Below, in pieces: positions 37,998-48,020 of a stretch of 64,000 nt of DNA. Position 1 is the stretch's first letter, and each line of letters opens with the position of its first letter. Source of the stretch: Gnetum montanum (lineage: Eukaryota; Streptophyta; Gnetopsida; Gnetales; Gnetaceae); contig MNCI01013751.1 of NCBI GenBank assembly GCA_015680685.1, positions 57,473 through 121,472 on the forward strand, written 5' to 3'. The position numbers were made by a program, and so were the translations under genes. The notes below the pieces were generated by a model that worked only from the letters and a program-made list of their open reading frames with translations, was not told the origin of the DNA and searched no databases.

Positions 37998-38643
37998 AAA
38001 TCATGCAGCAAGTCTTTGTGGAACATGTACAGCCAATTGCAGCAACACGTCTTTTCAAGGTTTTTGCCTGGTCATTGATGATGTCACCAATTTATAGTCT
38101 TAGNGATATGAATGGAAACGAGTTTGCTAACCCTACAAATCACTTGTACCTGAAATGGTACTATGTCTGATAAACTTGAGGTACGTTAAGTCCTGGCATC
38201 ATGACTTAAAATTGATACCACAGATAAAGTCTTGGCATCATGACTTAAAACTAATACCATAGACAAAGTCCTAGCATCATGAATTAAAACTGATACCACA
38301 AATGGTCCTGGAGTCATGACAATAAACTGACACCACAGAGCTCTGTTCAGTATGACACTAAACTACCACATCTATCCGCCATGACATAAAACTAGCACCC
38401 AAAGTCCACTAAGATGATAAACTGGTTGGCCTCTTCATGGTCCGCTACGACTATAAACTAGCAATGCACCATCTGCTATGACGCTAAACTGGCACTGTCC
38501 AAGGGATTACGACATGAAACTAACCTGCAACAATCCACTAAGACTATAAATTGGTGACATCATCAATGACCAGGCAAAAACCTTGAAAAGACGTGTTGCT
38601 GCAATTGGCTGTACATGTTCCACAAAGACTTGCTGCATGATTT
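37998..38643. repeat. Tandem repeat array carrying an inverted contig
   Basis: From 38105 to 38540 the core ATGAC-x-TTAAA-CTG/ATACCACAG recurs about every 30-40 bp (around 11 units, degenerate). On the opposite strand the core reads YAGTTTA-x-x-GTCAT-x-x-CGGAC, the same family as the array at 46490-46738. The 106 bp at 38538-38643 are the reverse complement of 37998-38103, and Ns stand at 38104 and 38644. The segment 38105-38643 is therefore probably placed backwards. Confidence 0.85.
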
Positions 38644-38644
38644 N

Positions 38645-39700
38645 TCTTCTTTGATTGGGCATTTATGGAGATCGTGCTTGTGTCATTGCTGTTGTTGTTT
38701 CTGGTACCATTTAATTTGATCAAGTGTTTGCACATGTTCTTCTTCTACCAAATCAAGATTCGCGATGCGCAGTTCATTGTTTTGACTTTCATTAAGGAAG
38801 CTGGAGAGAGCTATCTACAATGAGGGAATCGGCAATTCTAAAGGTAAAACAACTTTAGATCCGTATACAAGACTATATGGATTTTTACCTGTAGATGTTC
38901 GATGTGTTGTTCTGTATGCCCACAATGTGTAGACTAATTGTTCGTGCCATCGTTTCTTGCTTTGATTCAGCATCTTTTTGAGCACCATGATGACAATTTT
39001 GTTTGTAGCCTCCGCTTGACCATTGCTCTGTGGGTAGTAAGGTTACGAAAATGCATGTTTAATGCCTAGACTTTCACAGAAGCTTTTAGTATCTGCACTG
39101 CTGAATTGTGGTCCATTTTCGGTAACGATGGTAATTGGAATACCAAAAAGGGTCACGATATTTTGTATTACGAAGGTGCAAATGTGTTTTGACGTGGTCT
39201 TCCTAAGGGGAATAGCTTCCACCCACTTTGTGAAATATTTAGTTGCGGTGATAATGAAGCTATGTCCTGTAGAGGATGATGGCATTATTGGTCTAATTAA
39301 GTCTAATCCCCATTTTTGGAATGATCATGTGATATATCCTGTATGCAATTCATTAGGTGGCACGTGTATTAGATTACCATGCTTTTGGAAAATGTCACAT
39401 GTTCTTACCTTGGAGATGCAATCGTACTCCATGTGTGGCCAGTAATAGCCTAAGCACCTAATCTTTGTTGCCATTGCTTTGGGTGCTATATGCCCTTCAC
39501 AAAGTCCTTCGTGGACTTGTTCTACAATCGTTTGACCATCGATACTACTAACGCACATTAGCAGAATGCCTTCATAGGATTTACAACACAAGGTGTCTCC
39601 CATTAATGCGTATTATCGGGAGCGTTTTCGCACGACGTCTTTTTGAGCATTTGTCAAGTGTTGTGGTGGTTCACCTCTTAGACGGTAGTATTTTATGTCA
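38645..39700 (-). pseudogene. Integrase of element D
   Basis: The minus strand reads HEGLCEGHIAPKAMATKIRC and YYWPHMEYDCISKVRTCDIF (HHCC zinc domain: H-x4-H ... C-x-x-C around 39530-39400), then GLDLIRPI with the first catalytic Asp, ATKYFTKWVEAIPLRK, VTENGPQFSS (the second catalytic Asp reads Glu, about 39125) and, after a stop, PYYPQSNGQAEATNK with the catalytic Glu (about 39020). AYRTTHRTSTGKNPYSLVYG follows. Only a TAG-type stop and a few other breaks interrupt it. It ends at the N at 38644, so the C-terminal domain is not seen in order. Confidence 0.85.
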
Positions 39701-39799
39701 TCATACCATTCTATTTCATGTTTTGTACTAACGGATGCTACAGGTACTTCATCTAGAGTGTTGATTATAGGTTCGGCATAACTTGTTATAGAGCTAGGC

Positions 39800-40230
39800 A
39801 ATGCATGGAACATTTTGGGTGTCATGTTTAAGGCTAATGTGGCGAGTGTGTCGGTAGTTGTGTTTTCACTTCTAGGGACATGTTGTATATCCACTTCTAC
39901 TAGTTTCTTCATCAAATGTTTGGTCAAATCACAATATGGTTGCAAGTGGAGAGCTTTGCATGTGTAAACCTTAATGACTTGATTAATGACTAAATGTGAA
40001 TCACCTCAAACTACAAGACGTGAGATTCCTGAAGTCAATGCTGCTTGAAGACCTCTAAGAAGACCTTCGTATTCTACCATATTATTGGTGCAAGGAAAGG
40101 TTAAGCGGTAGAGGAGTATGTTAAAATGGCTACAACACTTCCTCCTTGAGAGGTTGAGGCTCCATTGAAGTAGATGATTGCCTCATAGTTATCAGGTACG
40201 GTGTCTACACTATTAACATTTTCATCTGGA
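39800..40230 (-). pseudogene. Second (archaeal-type) RNase H of element D
   Basis: The minus strand reads AIIYFNGASTSQGGSVVAIL, where the family Asp of YFDGAS reads Asn. After a frame change come NNMVEYEGLLRGLQAAL with the catalytic Glu, and V-x-GDSHLVINQVIK with an Asp, then VEVDIQHVPRSENTTTDTLA. A second RNase H between the usual RNase H and INT is diagnostic of the Tat lineage of plant Ty3/gypsy elements. Confidence 0.85.
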
Positions 40231-40259
40231 AATTCGGGGTTTATTGTCGTTTGATCATG

Positions 40260-40639
40260 CATCGGTGGGACGGTTAGTTGCGTGGCTATTGCTTGACCTT
40301 TTGTGGAAGATTGAGAGATATAGTGCAAGTCAAATTCTATGATCATCGCTTTCCACCTAGCTAACCTATTCGACTCGTAGATGTTATTAGTGATGGCACT
40401 AAGAACATTATCCTTGCAAATGATGTAAACTTGATTACGGAAGAGATAATGCCACCATTTCTTCAAGGAGAAGACGAGGGTGAGGCATGATTTTTCTACG
40501 TCGTTGTATCATTGTTCATAGGCGATTAATGCATGGATAAGGTAATATACAGGGATTTCAACTCCATCTTGATGTTTTTGACAAAGCATGGATGCAATGG
40601 AAGAACCGAAAGTTGTAAGCTAGATGTAGAAAGGTTTGT
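40260..40639 (-). pseudogene. First RNase H of element D
   Basis: The minus strand has a KSCLTLVFSLKKWWHYLF block, VYIICKDNVLSAITNN, LARWKAMIIEFDLHYISQSS and TKGQAIATQL. These correspond to the DH-x-x-L, R-W and E-x-D-I-x-Y blocks of the gypsy RNase H that follows RT. In this copy the usual H-x-D reads C-K-D. Confidence 0.75.
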
Positions 40640-41011
40640 TACTTTGTGGAGGATAAATAGTTGGTAGTTGAGCTAATTCTTTTTTTATGTTCTCGAACGC
40701 TTCTTGGCATTGTTGAGTCCATTGGAAATGTACATTTTTTCATAATATATGTTGCATGGGACTCAATTTATCTGTCAGCCTTTTGATAAAGCGTTTGATG
40801 AATTGCAGTCTACCTTGGAGGCCATGTAGTTCGGTGAGGTTTCTTGGTGGTTGCATATTAGTTATTGCTTTAACCTTATCAGGGTCTACCCGTATCCCTG
40901 TTTTGGAGACTAGGAAACTGAGCATTTTTCCTATTTTGACGTCAAAAACACATTTCTTTGGGTTGAGTCTAAGGTCATATTTGAGACAATGTTTAAGTAC
41001 TAAGTCTAGGT
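40640..41011 (-). pseudogene. RT thumb/connection of element D
   Basis: The minus strand reads DLVLKHCLKYDLRLNPKKCV, F-D-V-K, GKMLSFLVSKTGIRVDPDKV, K-A-I, MQPPRNLTELHGLQGRLQFI and W-T-Q-Q-C-Q-E-A-F. These are the RT segments after the catalytic box: NPKKC-x-F, G-I-x-x-D-P-x-K and L-x-G-x-L-x-x-I-x-R-F. The palm with the catalytic Asp pair is not present in the window, because it falls in the gap marked by the Ns. Confidence 0.85.
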
Positions 41012-41402
41012 NTTGGACAACATGAAAAAGACCTAGACTTAGTACTTAAACATTGTCTCAAATATGACCTTAGACTCAACCCAAAGAAATGTGTTTTTGA
41101 CGTCAAAATAGGAAAAATGCTCAGTTTCCTAGTCTCCAAAACAGGGATACGGGTAGACCCTGATAAGGTTAAAGCAATAACTAATATGCAACCACCAAGA
41201 AACCTCACCGAACTACATGGCCTCCAAGGTAGACTGCAATTCATCAAACGCTTTATCAAAAGGCTGACAGATAAATTGAGTCCCATGCAACATATATTAT
41301 GAAAAAATGTACATTTCCAATGGACTCAACAATGCCAAGAAGCGTTCGAGAACATAAAAAAAGAATTAGCTCAACTACCAACTATTTATCCTCCACAAAG
41401 TA
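40640..41402. repeat. Perfect-length inverted repeat across an N (assembly artefact)
   Basis: 40640-41011 and 41031-41402 are reverse complements of equal length (372 bp), both encoding MLSFLVSKTGIRVDPDKVKA on opposite strands. N bases at 41012 and 41403 delimit the right copy. Only the minus-strand copy is in the direction of element D. The 18 bases 41013-41030 extend beyond the overlap and read upstream RT text (Q-H-E-K-D-L-D). Confidence 0.9.
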
Positions 41403-41403
41403 N

Positions 41404-41942
41404 AATACCCAATAGGAATAATTAACAGCCCAGATGAAGCTGACTTTGTAGAGTTTTGTGATTTCAACGCGGATTGCTAATGCAACTTCAGGTCTAACTT
41501 TTTGTGCTTTTTGTTTCACTGGTTTAATTTTTTCATCAAGAATAATGTTGTGTTCGATGATCCGAGGGTCTAGTCCTGGCATGTCTGTATATGACCATGT
41601 GAACGTTTTTATGTTGTCTTTTAACACCTGGGTAATGTCTCTTATGAGTTGTGAGTCTAGTAAGGCACTTAATTTCAATGTTCTGGTTTCACCATTGATT
41701 GTTGTAATGGGGATTTCAACCAAAGGATCTTTAGTGATATTGTCAGCTTCTAGATCTAGAGTTTTAGTCATGTTTTTAGGCAAGTCTGAGGTTTCTTGAG
41801 TGGAGGCTATCAAATCGGTATAGGAAGATGGATTTAGATCCAAAGATTTTGGGTTGATCGCTCTCTCTACCTCCCCATATGGTCCACTGAGAGACAGTGT
41901 TGAGAGGATGTTCTTGGTGGCCATGGTGCTCACTCCTACCAA
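41404..41942 (-). pseudogene. N-terminal part of the RT ORF of element D
   Basis: An open frame of about 180 codons on the minus strand: GVSTMATKNILSTLSLSGPY, then LKDNIKTFTWSYTDMPGLDP, RIIEHNIILD and KPVKQKAQKVRPEVALAIRV. F-x-W-S-Y-x-D-M-P-G-L-D-P and V-K-Q-K are the standard lead-in to RT in this lineage. The sequence just upstream (minus strand TTTTAAATTGGTAG then GAGTGAGC) looks like a 3' splice site. That fits Ogre-type elements, in which an intron separates gag-PR from RT. It ends at the N at 41403. Confidence 0.85.
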
Positions 41943-42048
41943 TTTAAAATGGGAGCAAAGTAAGAGATACCCTTTTGGTAGGAGAATTGCAAAGCGTAAA
42001 CGAACACAAGATAATCAACAAAAATAGAAGACGCGGTGACATAGTCGT

Positions 42049-42100
42049 GGTAGTTTAAGGCCATACCCGGCCATATGGAAGTTTAAGGCCATACCGGGCA
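42049..42100 (+). repeat. Two-unit repeat, same family as the 46.5 kb array
   Basis: TAGTTTAAGGCCATACCCGG and AAGTTTAAGGCCATACCGGG follow each other directly. They share the TAGTTTAA-x-G-x-CAT-x-x-CGG pattern with the arrays at 38105-38540 (reverse complement) and 46490-46738. Confidence 0.75.
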
Positions 42101-42701
42101 ATTAATGTTGACTTATACCATTTTTAAATTTTAAATTTTGACTTTTAAATTATGAATTTTTGAGTGAACAAAAAGATCATGGGGGTTTTAAAGTTTTATG
42201 AATTTATGCCTTTTCCAAATGTTTATACATGTTTATTTGTTTATCGTTGATTTTTCAACATTTTCTTCCTCTTTTCACAAAGAAAATATTTCGGGGGTTG
42301 GAATGACAAAGAAAGCTAGGCCATCACCAAGAAAATATGGTTTGAACAACAACATGTAACCAAAGTAAAGAAGAGGAACTGAAATAAAAGGTTAAAATTA
42401 AATAAATAAAATTAAATTAAATTAGGGAGAGATAGAAAAAGGGATTTTGAAAAAGAAAGCCTCATTCCTGTTAACGTGAGTTGCTGGAAATTTGGAAGGA
42501 TAGCATGACCTACCTAGAGTGCAACATGAGCCAAGGCATTAGTGTTAGCGTCAGCGTGACCATGAAAGAAAAGGGCAAGGGGAAGGCAACCGGGGGCAAG
42601 GGAAGGAATCAAGCAGCCTTGGTGTTTGTGGAGGAGAGTGAAGAGCTCCTCCAATGTCTCCCCCAAGTCAGGATTCCAACATGGAAGAAGGCCCTGCATA
42701 G

Positions 42702-44034
42702 GTAAATTCTTTGCCCCAAATTTTTCTTTGGTATTTCTACAAGTAGCGTTACCTAGGACGAGAATTTGTGCTTGGGATTTTGGGTTTTGGGATCGCAAGC
42801 TTGAATGAACATGAGTTTGCGGCACAAGTGTGTGGGTCAGGGTTTCGATTTTCTTGGTGTTCTGGCCATAGGGTTTCTGGGTCGTAGGGGGAGTTAGCAT
42901 GAATGTAGAAAGGATTCATTTTTTTTATTGGCCTGCGTGTGAGGTATGTCATTAGGAATTGTTGCCGCTAGCATTTTGGGCAGCGTAAGCTACAAGCGAG
43001 GGGTTCGGGAAGGGCAGCGTGAGTTCCGAATTTTGGAATTTTTGGAGGGCAATATGGTTGCAAACTTTTGATTTTTAGAGGGGCAAGAATTGTAAATTTT
43101 TGATTTCGAAGGAGGGAACGTGACTTGATTCTTGAAATTTCAATTCTAGGGTAGCGTTTAACCTATGAATTTTGGGCAAACAGCATGACCTACAAATTTT
43201 TGATTCTAGGAAGCTCAATGTGACCATGAATTTTTAGTTTTCTCCCCTGGGGTAGCATGACCATGAATTTTCAATTTTCACCCCTGGGCAGCGTGACCAT
43301 GAATTTTGGATTTTCTCCCCTGGGAGAACGTGACCATGAATTTTGGATTTTCTCCCCTAGGGCAACGTGACCATGAATTTTTGATTTTTTCCCCTAGGGC
43401 AGCGTGACCATGAATTTTCAGTTTTCGCCCCTGGGTAGCGTGATTTTGATTTTTGAATTTTCAGTCCCTGGATTTTTTAAGGAGGATGTTTTTAGAATAA
43501 GTAGCAGCTCCAGTGTGAGCTAGAATGTGGAAAAGCCCAATGTGACTTGGTTATAGGCCAGCTTGACTTGGTCCCAGGTGACTCGTTTGGAGGACGCCTA
43601 TTCCCTTTGCTGTTTCTCCATTGGCCACTATATGATTGTTAGGTTTTGGACAACAATTGTAAGCACCTAGCATGAGTGTTGAGGGAGGATTGCATGACTT
43701 TGTTAGAATAACCTTCTAGTGTGAGTTGCCTTTGAGAGGTTGTGATGTGAGTGTCAAGTCTTCCTTTCTTTGAAAAGTAATTTGCCAAGATGTTAAATGA
43801 TTTCTAAATTTTATATTGTTTATTTTTTTTCTTGGGATTAATGATTTAAACATGGATTTTTTCTAAAACCGATTTCAATGTGCCCCAATAAGCATAAGAT
43901 TACACTAAATAGATGTTAGTGTCCTCGTCTCATGGGGTGAGATATTTGTTTATGTGATTTTTTTGGTTTTATGTGATGTTGATCTATTGTTAGTTCTTGG
44001 ATTTTTACTTACCTAATGTTTCTGTTATGTGCAG
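42702..44034 (+). other. Probable large intron of the antisense relic
   Basis: Bounded by CATAG|GTAAAT and TATGTGCAG|GGGGG, T-rich before the acceptor and without coherent coding text. It contains the CGTGACCATGAATTTT array. The flanking frames do not join in phase, so either an indel has occurred or the first exon is not directly spliced to the second. Confidence 0.4.
43182..43472 (+). repeat. 36-38 bp tandem array, about 8 units
   Basis: Units run CAGCGTGACCATGAATTTTG, then GATTTTCTCCCCTGGG. They differ by transitions (GCGTGACC, GCATGACC, AACGTGACC). The word GCGTGACC also recurs in the array at 50985-51300 and in LTR D. Confidence 0.9.
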
Positions 44035-45936
44035 GGGGGACCTAAATCTTCTCTCCTCGTTATTGAGCTCGTTGAGGTACTTGCTTGGTTTGGCCCCCTT
44101 GGGCCAGACACACCTCCCTATGACATGCGGATTGGGCCCCATGTAATATGGTTCCATCCCAGCGCTAGTTCATTCTTATCATTTATACTGCAAAATTTCA
44201 GTGTTGTCATATGGTCTCATCTAAGTGAACAGATGGCTCATGATATTATTGAGACCATGTTTCCCGGGTGTTCACAAGACATGCTAGCCTTTATCACTGA
44301 TATCGACAAGGGACTTTTTAGAGTTGAGGGAGGCCTTGTTGAGGGTCCTAGATCCACTCATCCTTTGACTCGTGTGTGGGAGCTACTTGCCTATAGTCAC
44401 TACCACAATAGCAACACACTTGGCCCCTCGTGTGCATACTTTATTTTAGAACCCACCTGAGACAGTATATAAAGTGGACCGATATGCTCCTTTGTGTCTT
44501 ACTTTAACTTGTGATTTCTTTTTAATTTTATGTCATCATTTAAATGTGAATGTTGTTTTCCTATGTAGGCCCCATTTTGATGAACATGGGATGCGTGATG
44601 ATGATGGTGGACTTTCTTTAATGCGCACAACACTACAGACATTTATGGTGGGCCACATTCTTCGTGCCGCAGTGTTAGACCAGACAAAGATGGCCCTTGT
44701 TGACTCCCACAACCAATTTTCAAGAGCCTTTGAGAGTTGCTAGGCTCGTGGTTGGTTACATAAGGATTGGTCTCCTAATGGGTCAATTTTTTCTCAAAGG
44801 ATTGATCCTGGGCCCACATCGCCTTCATTAATCATAGATGGCAAGTAACCGCACCTTAGACTCCACTTTCCCTTTTTTGTTGCATCATTGCGTGTCATGT
44901 TCCCTTTTCTAACTTTTCGCTCTATATATATATATTTTTCTTTTACAGCAGCCATCCCCCCCGAGGAAGTTATGATTACCATAGGGCATACTGAGGCTAT
45001 GCTTTTTACAAAGTATGGGGAGGTAGAGCAATCACAAAAATGGTTACAAAAGTGAGCTTTTGATTTGATTATCGATTGCCTCACCCAGGCTGGTTTGATT
45101 GACCTGTTTATAGCCTTGACTCCTAGCATTCCGAATACTGAGATGGTTAGGATTGTTGACTCTTTTAGTGATGATGCTTCTCGTTTTACCACATAGGTTT
45201 GGGGAGTAAAGGCATCATTCCATCTAACCACTGAGTTTCTTTCTGATCTTTTTGGCGTTCCCATGAATGGCGCCATGGTAGCCGTGGACAAAGAAACTAA
45301 GGATGGATAGGTCATAAGGGAGCTTGAGTAGTGGTTAGGTTTGTCAAAGGGCCCTAAGGGATTTTCCATGCGAGAGGATACCCGATCGATGGAAGTGAAA
45401 TTTTTGTATCCTCTCTTTCGGGCGCGGGCAGTCCCCAAATCTCTTTCTCAAGGGAGAAACCTTGGGATCGAGTCTGTGTGTGTGATGCATGCGGTTTTGG
45501 AGACATGCATGTAATACAATTGGGCACAATTTCTAGGATCTGGCCTTCATGGGAAAATTATTAGGTTACGTTCAAGCATCCATGCAAAATCCAACTTCAC
45601 CTTTGCTTTCTTTGCGGGATACCTGCGTAGGTTCGCTAAATTCATAGTAGTTCATGAGGATAACCACTACATTTTGAGAGACCATTCACAACTATCCCGC
45701 CCTTGGATTCGCCACTTATATAGTACCACTAGATCCTAGGACCCATTGGAAGAGACCCGCTGTGAGTTTTTTCATTGTTGGTGTTACTATTTTTTTGATT
45801 TTTTTTGTTTATGATTTGCTTTATTACCCTTACCTGTTTTATTTTGTTTTCTATTTTCTGTTTGTAGGGACATGTTAATGATGGAGCTGGCCCTAGTGGA
45901 GCAGGAGCAGATGATGAAGAGGATCTTGGGGATTAG

Positions 45937-46489
45937 CCCCATCCATGATCTTTGCGTTAGTCAGGCTTAAGTCATTAAGTGTTTTTAGATTTTTGGATGT
46001 TTGATAGAATGTATAAAGATTGATGTAATGACCTGGATTTAATTGTGGTATAAAATGGTTGCATTCTTTTATTACTTTTCTATTCCATATATATATATGT
46101 ATTTTTTTGTTTTTTTATGTCTTTCATTGTTTTTCTTTGTTTTCTTGAGTATATTGTGAACATATGCGTGCAACTAAAGGTAGCATAAATTTCAAAAAAT
46201 GTAAAGCGAAACGTAAGGTAAATATTTGAAAAAGAATGCAATGATCGTGCATGAATCTAAATTGTAACTTGTAAGAGAAAATTCAATGTAAAATGACGAG
46301 AGTTCATGAATCTGTAACTTGTTGGCTCTAGTTTAAATCCATTTCGAGCTGGGTACATCAATTTAGAGTCATGATGGACTATTGCATCTATTGTTAAAGA
46401 AAGGAAGGATTACCAGTTTTATGCCTTGGTTGGCCAAAGGTAGTAACGTTTTTAGAAAGTTTTAAACGGAATCGGCCATTTCTGATGGT
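45937..46489. other. Non-coding DNA between antisense relic and repeat array
   Basis: T-rich downstream flank of the antisense relic, with a (TA)n run at about 46090. No coherent coding text on either strand. It may hold the 3' end of the antisense transcript, but no clear AATAAA was identified. Confidence 0.4.
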
Positions 46490-46738
46490 GGCTAGTTTAA
46501 TGTCATTGCGGACGTTTGTTGGCAGTTTAACGTCATATCGAACAATTGGTAGTTTAACGTCATATCAGACATTTCGTAGTTTAATGTCATTTTGGACATT
46601 TCGTTGTTTAACGTCATTTCAGACAGTTGTAGTTTAACATCATTTCGGACAGTTCGTAGTTTAACGTCATTTTAGACATTTCGTAGTTTAACGTCATTTC
46701 GGACATTTGTAGTTTAACGTCATTTTAGACAGTTGTAT
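46490..46738 (+). repeat. 26-30 bp tandem array, 9 units
   Basis: Nine units of TAGTTTAACGTCATTTCGGA followed by CATTTCG or CAGTTG lie directly next to the end of the PR reading frame of D. Unit variants differ mainly by transitions at the CG positions. Confidence 0.95.
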
Positions 46739-46754
46739 AGTTAGTTCTATTTAT

Positions 46755-47901
46755 TGAGTTGCTTCTTGATCCTTTGTAATTTAACATGTGGGGTTGAGCA
46801 TGTGGGTAAGATTTTATACTCACCTTCTCCTTCATCAGTGATATCAAAGGGTAATTCTGACCAAGAGACATTAGTAGGTATGGCACCTATGTTTGTATTG
46901 TCTAGTGTTTCTTCAGTTTCAGTAGGATTGGGAGTTAACGTTGGATTTATGTTTTGAAGTATGCTAATGGTTCCTTGCTTAGGCTCAATGAACTTAACTT
47001 TTGACTCTTGATCTACCCTAGGGTGTGATGAAGTAGGCGGTACTATTGCATCCCCATATATGATGATCTCACCACCCTCGTAAGGTAGGTGGATTTCCTA
47101 ATGGATTGGGGAGGATACGGCTTTAAGTTGAGCCATCCAGGGACGTCCTAGGATCAAATTAAATCCAGGAATTTCATTGACCACTATGAATTCAGCTGAT
47201 GTGGGGAATTGGTCCTTGGCTATGAAATCTAAAGTAACCATACCTAACACTCCATCAAGGGAACCACTGAAGGATTTTAGAAAAGAAGTTGTCGTGGGCT
47301 GTATTTGTTCGGTAAGTCCTAGTTTTTCGATGATGGGAAAAGGTATTACATTGGTTGCCGCGCTGTCATCGACATGCACCCTACATATCTTGAAATGATT
47401 AACTTGTATCATTATGAACATAGGGGTTGTAGTAACTTCTCTCATTTTCTCATCTAGCTTAATGTCCTTAGCGCGAAACTCTAGGGATATAGTCTTTGAT
47501 TCCTGAGATTGTGCGGACAATACCACATGAATGGATGATTCATCTACAGGAAGGTCCTCACTAACATGAACCGAAGTTAACATACGCATGAGAGCTTCTC
47601 GATGTACTGGCGAAGTCATTACTAGATCATATAGGCTTAAAAAACTATTCTTTTGTTTCAAAGCTTGTGTGACCTGGGTCAATGCATTTGCTAGGTCATT
47701 ACCATTTGGGGCACCCTTGTCTATAGATATTTGGTCCATTTGACCCAGCATTCGTATTTCTTGTGGAGGGGTTTTTACTAAGGATGCTGGGTTTGGGACA
47801 TGACTCGTGACATTATCCTTGTTTTGATGACTCATATTAGGCTCATTAATGGGCGGACCCATGGGAACAACATTTAGTGGTGTTGGCTTTGGTAGTCCCA
47901 A
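46755..47901 (-). pseudogene. Protease and linker of element D
   Basis: A 267-codon open piece (47901-47098). MIQVNHFKICRVHVDDSAAT, N-V-I-P-F is the active-site region (the family D-S/T-G reads D-S-A). The C-terminal protease block is FIVVNEIPGFNLILGRPWMA, Q-L-K-A-V-S-S, followed after one stop (TAG for Q) by LPYEGGEIIIYGDA. The frame then runs on to about 46755 before stops begin, next to the repeat array. LGRPW-x-x-x-x-K-A-V is typical of Tat-group protease. Upstream, 47901-47500 is a low-complexity linker. Confidence 0.85.
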
Positions 47902-48020
47902 TTAATATCGATGGTTTTCCCTTTCCAAATGTTCTCTTGTTAGTCTATTGGCAAGACGTTCTCGCATAGGTCATGGGGGAATGGAGGTGGGTTGTGTATT
48001 AGGGCATATTGGCACCCGGA

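Larger units (their letters stand above)
42562..45936 (+). pseudogene. Antisense multi-exon gene relic inside element D
   Basis: On the strand opposite to D, coding blocks separated by intron-like spacers: 42562-42701 (MKEKGKGKATGGKGRN...RIPTWKKALHR, then GTAAAT); 44035 to about 44505 (after TATGTGCAG), with KSSLLVIELVEVLAWF, SFLSFILQNFSVVIWSHL and TRVWELL; 44569-44840 (after CTATGTAG), with HFDEHGMRDDDGGLSLMRTT; 44949-45761 (after TTTTACAG, ending before GTGAGT), with EFLSDLFGVPMNGAMVAVDK; and 45868-45936 (after TTTGTAG), with GAGADDEEDLGD and a stop. The second block resembles the FCP1/NIF-type HAD phosphatase domain of plants, but the DxDGT Asp residues are absent. The rest I cannot name. 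In-frame TAG/TGA/TAA codons and phase mismatches mark it as a pseudogene. The 44840/44948 intron is in phase only with a GC donor. Confidence 0.5.

Noticed and set aside
37738-38097. 119-codon plus-strand frame with a K/R-rich part followed by FKHGDEV, reminiscent of an integrase C-terminus
   Set aside because: It is on the wrong strand for element D, ends at a faulty contig join, and its last third is duplicated in reverse at 38538-38643. No supporting second motif.
40640-41402. Large perfect palindrome as a possible foldback element or cruciform
   Set aside because: It is bounded by single Ns, the arms are of equal length and both encode the same RT segment; an assembly error is far more likely.
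44794-45438. 214-codon open frame on the minus strand, in the sense direction of element D
   Set aside because: It runs through the spacer with the TA repeat and mirrors the coding blocks of the antisense relic. The plus-strand frame has better codon texture and splice-like borders, so this is a shadow.
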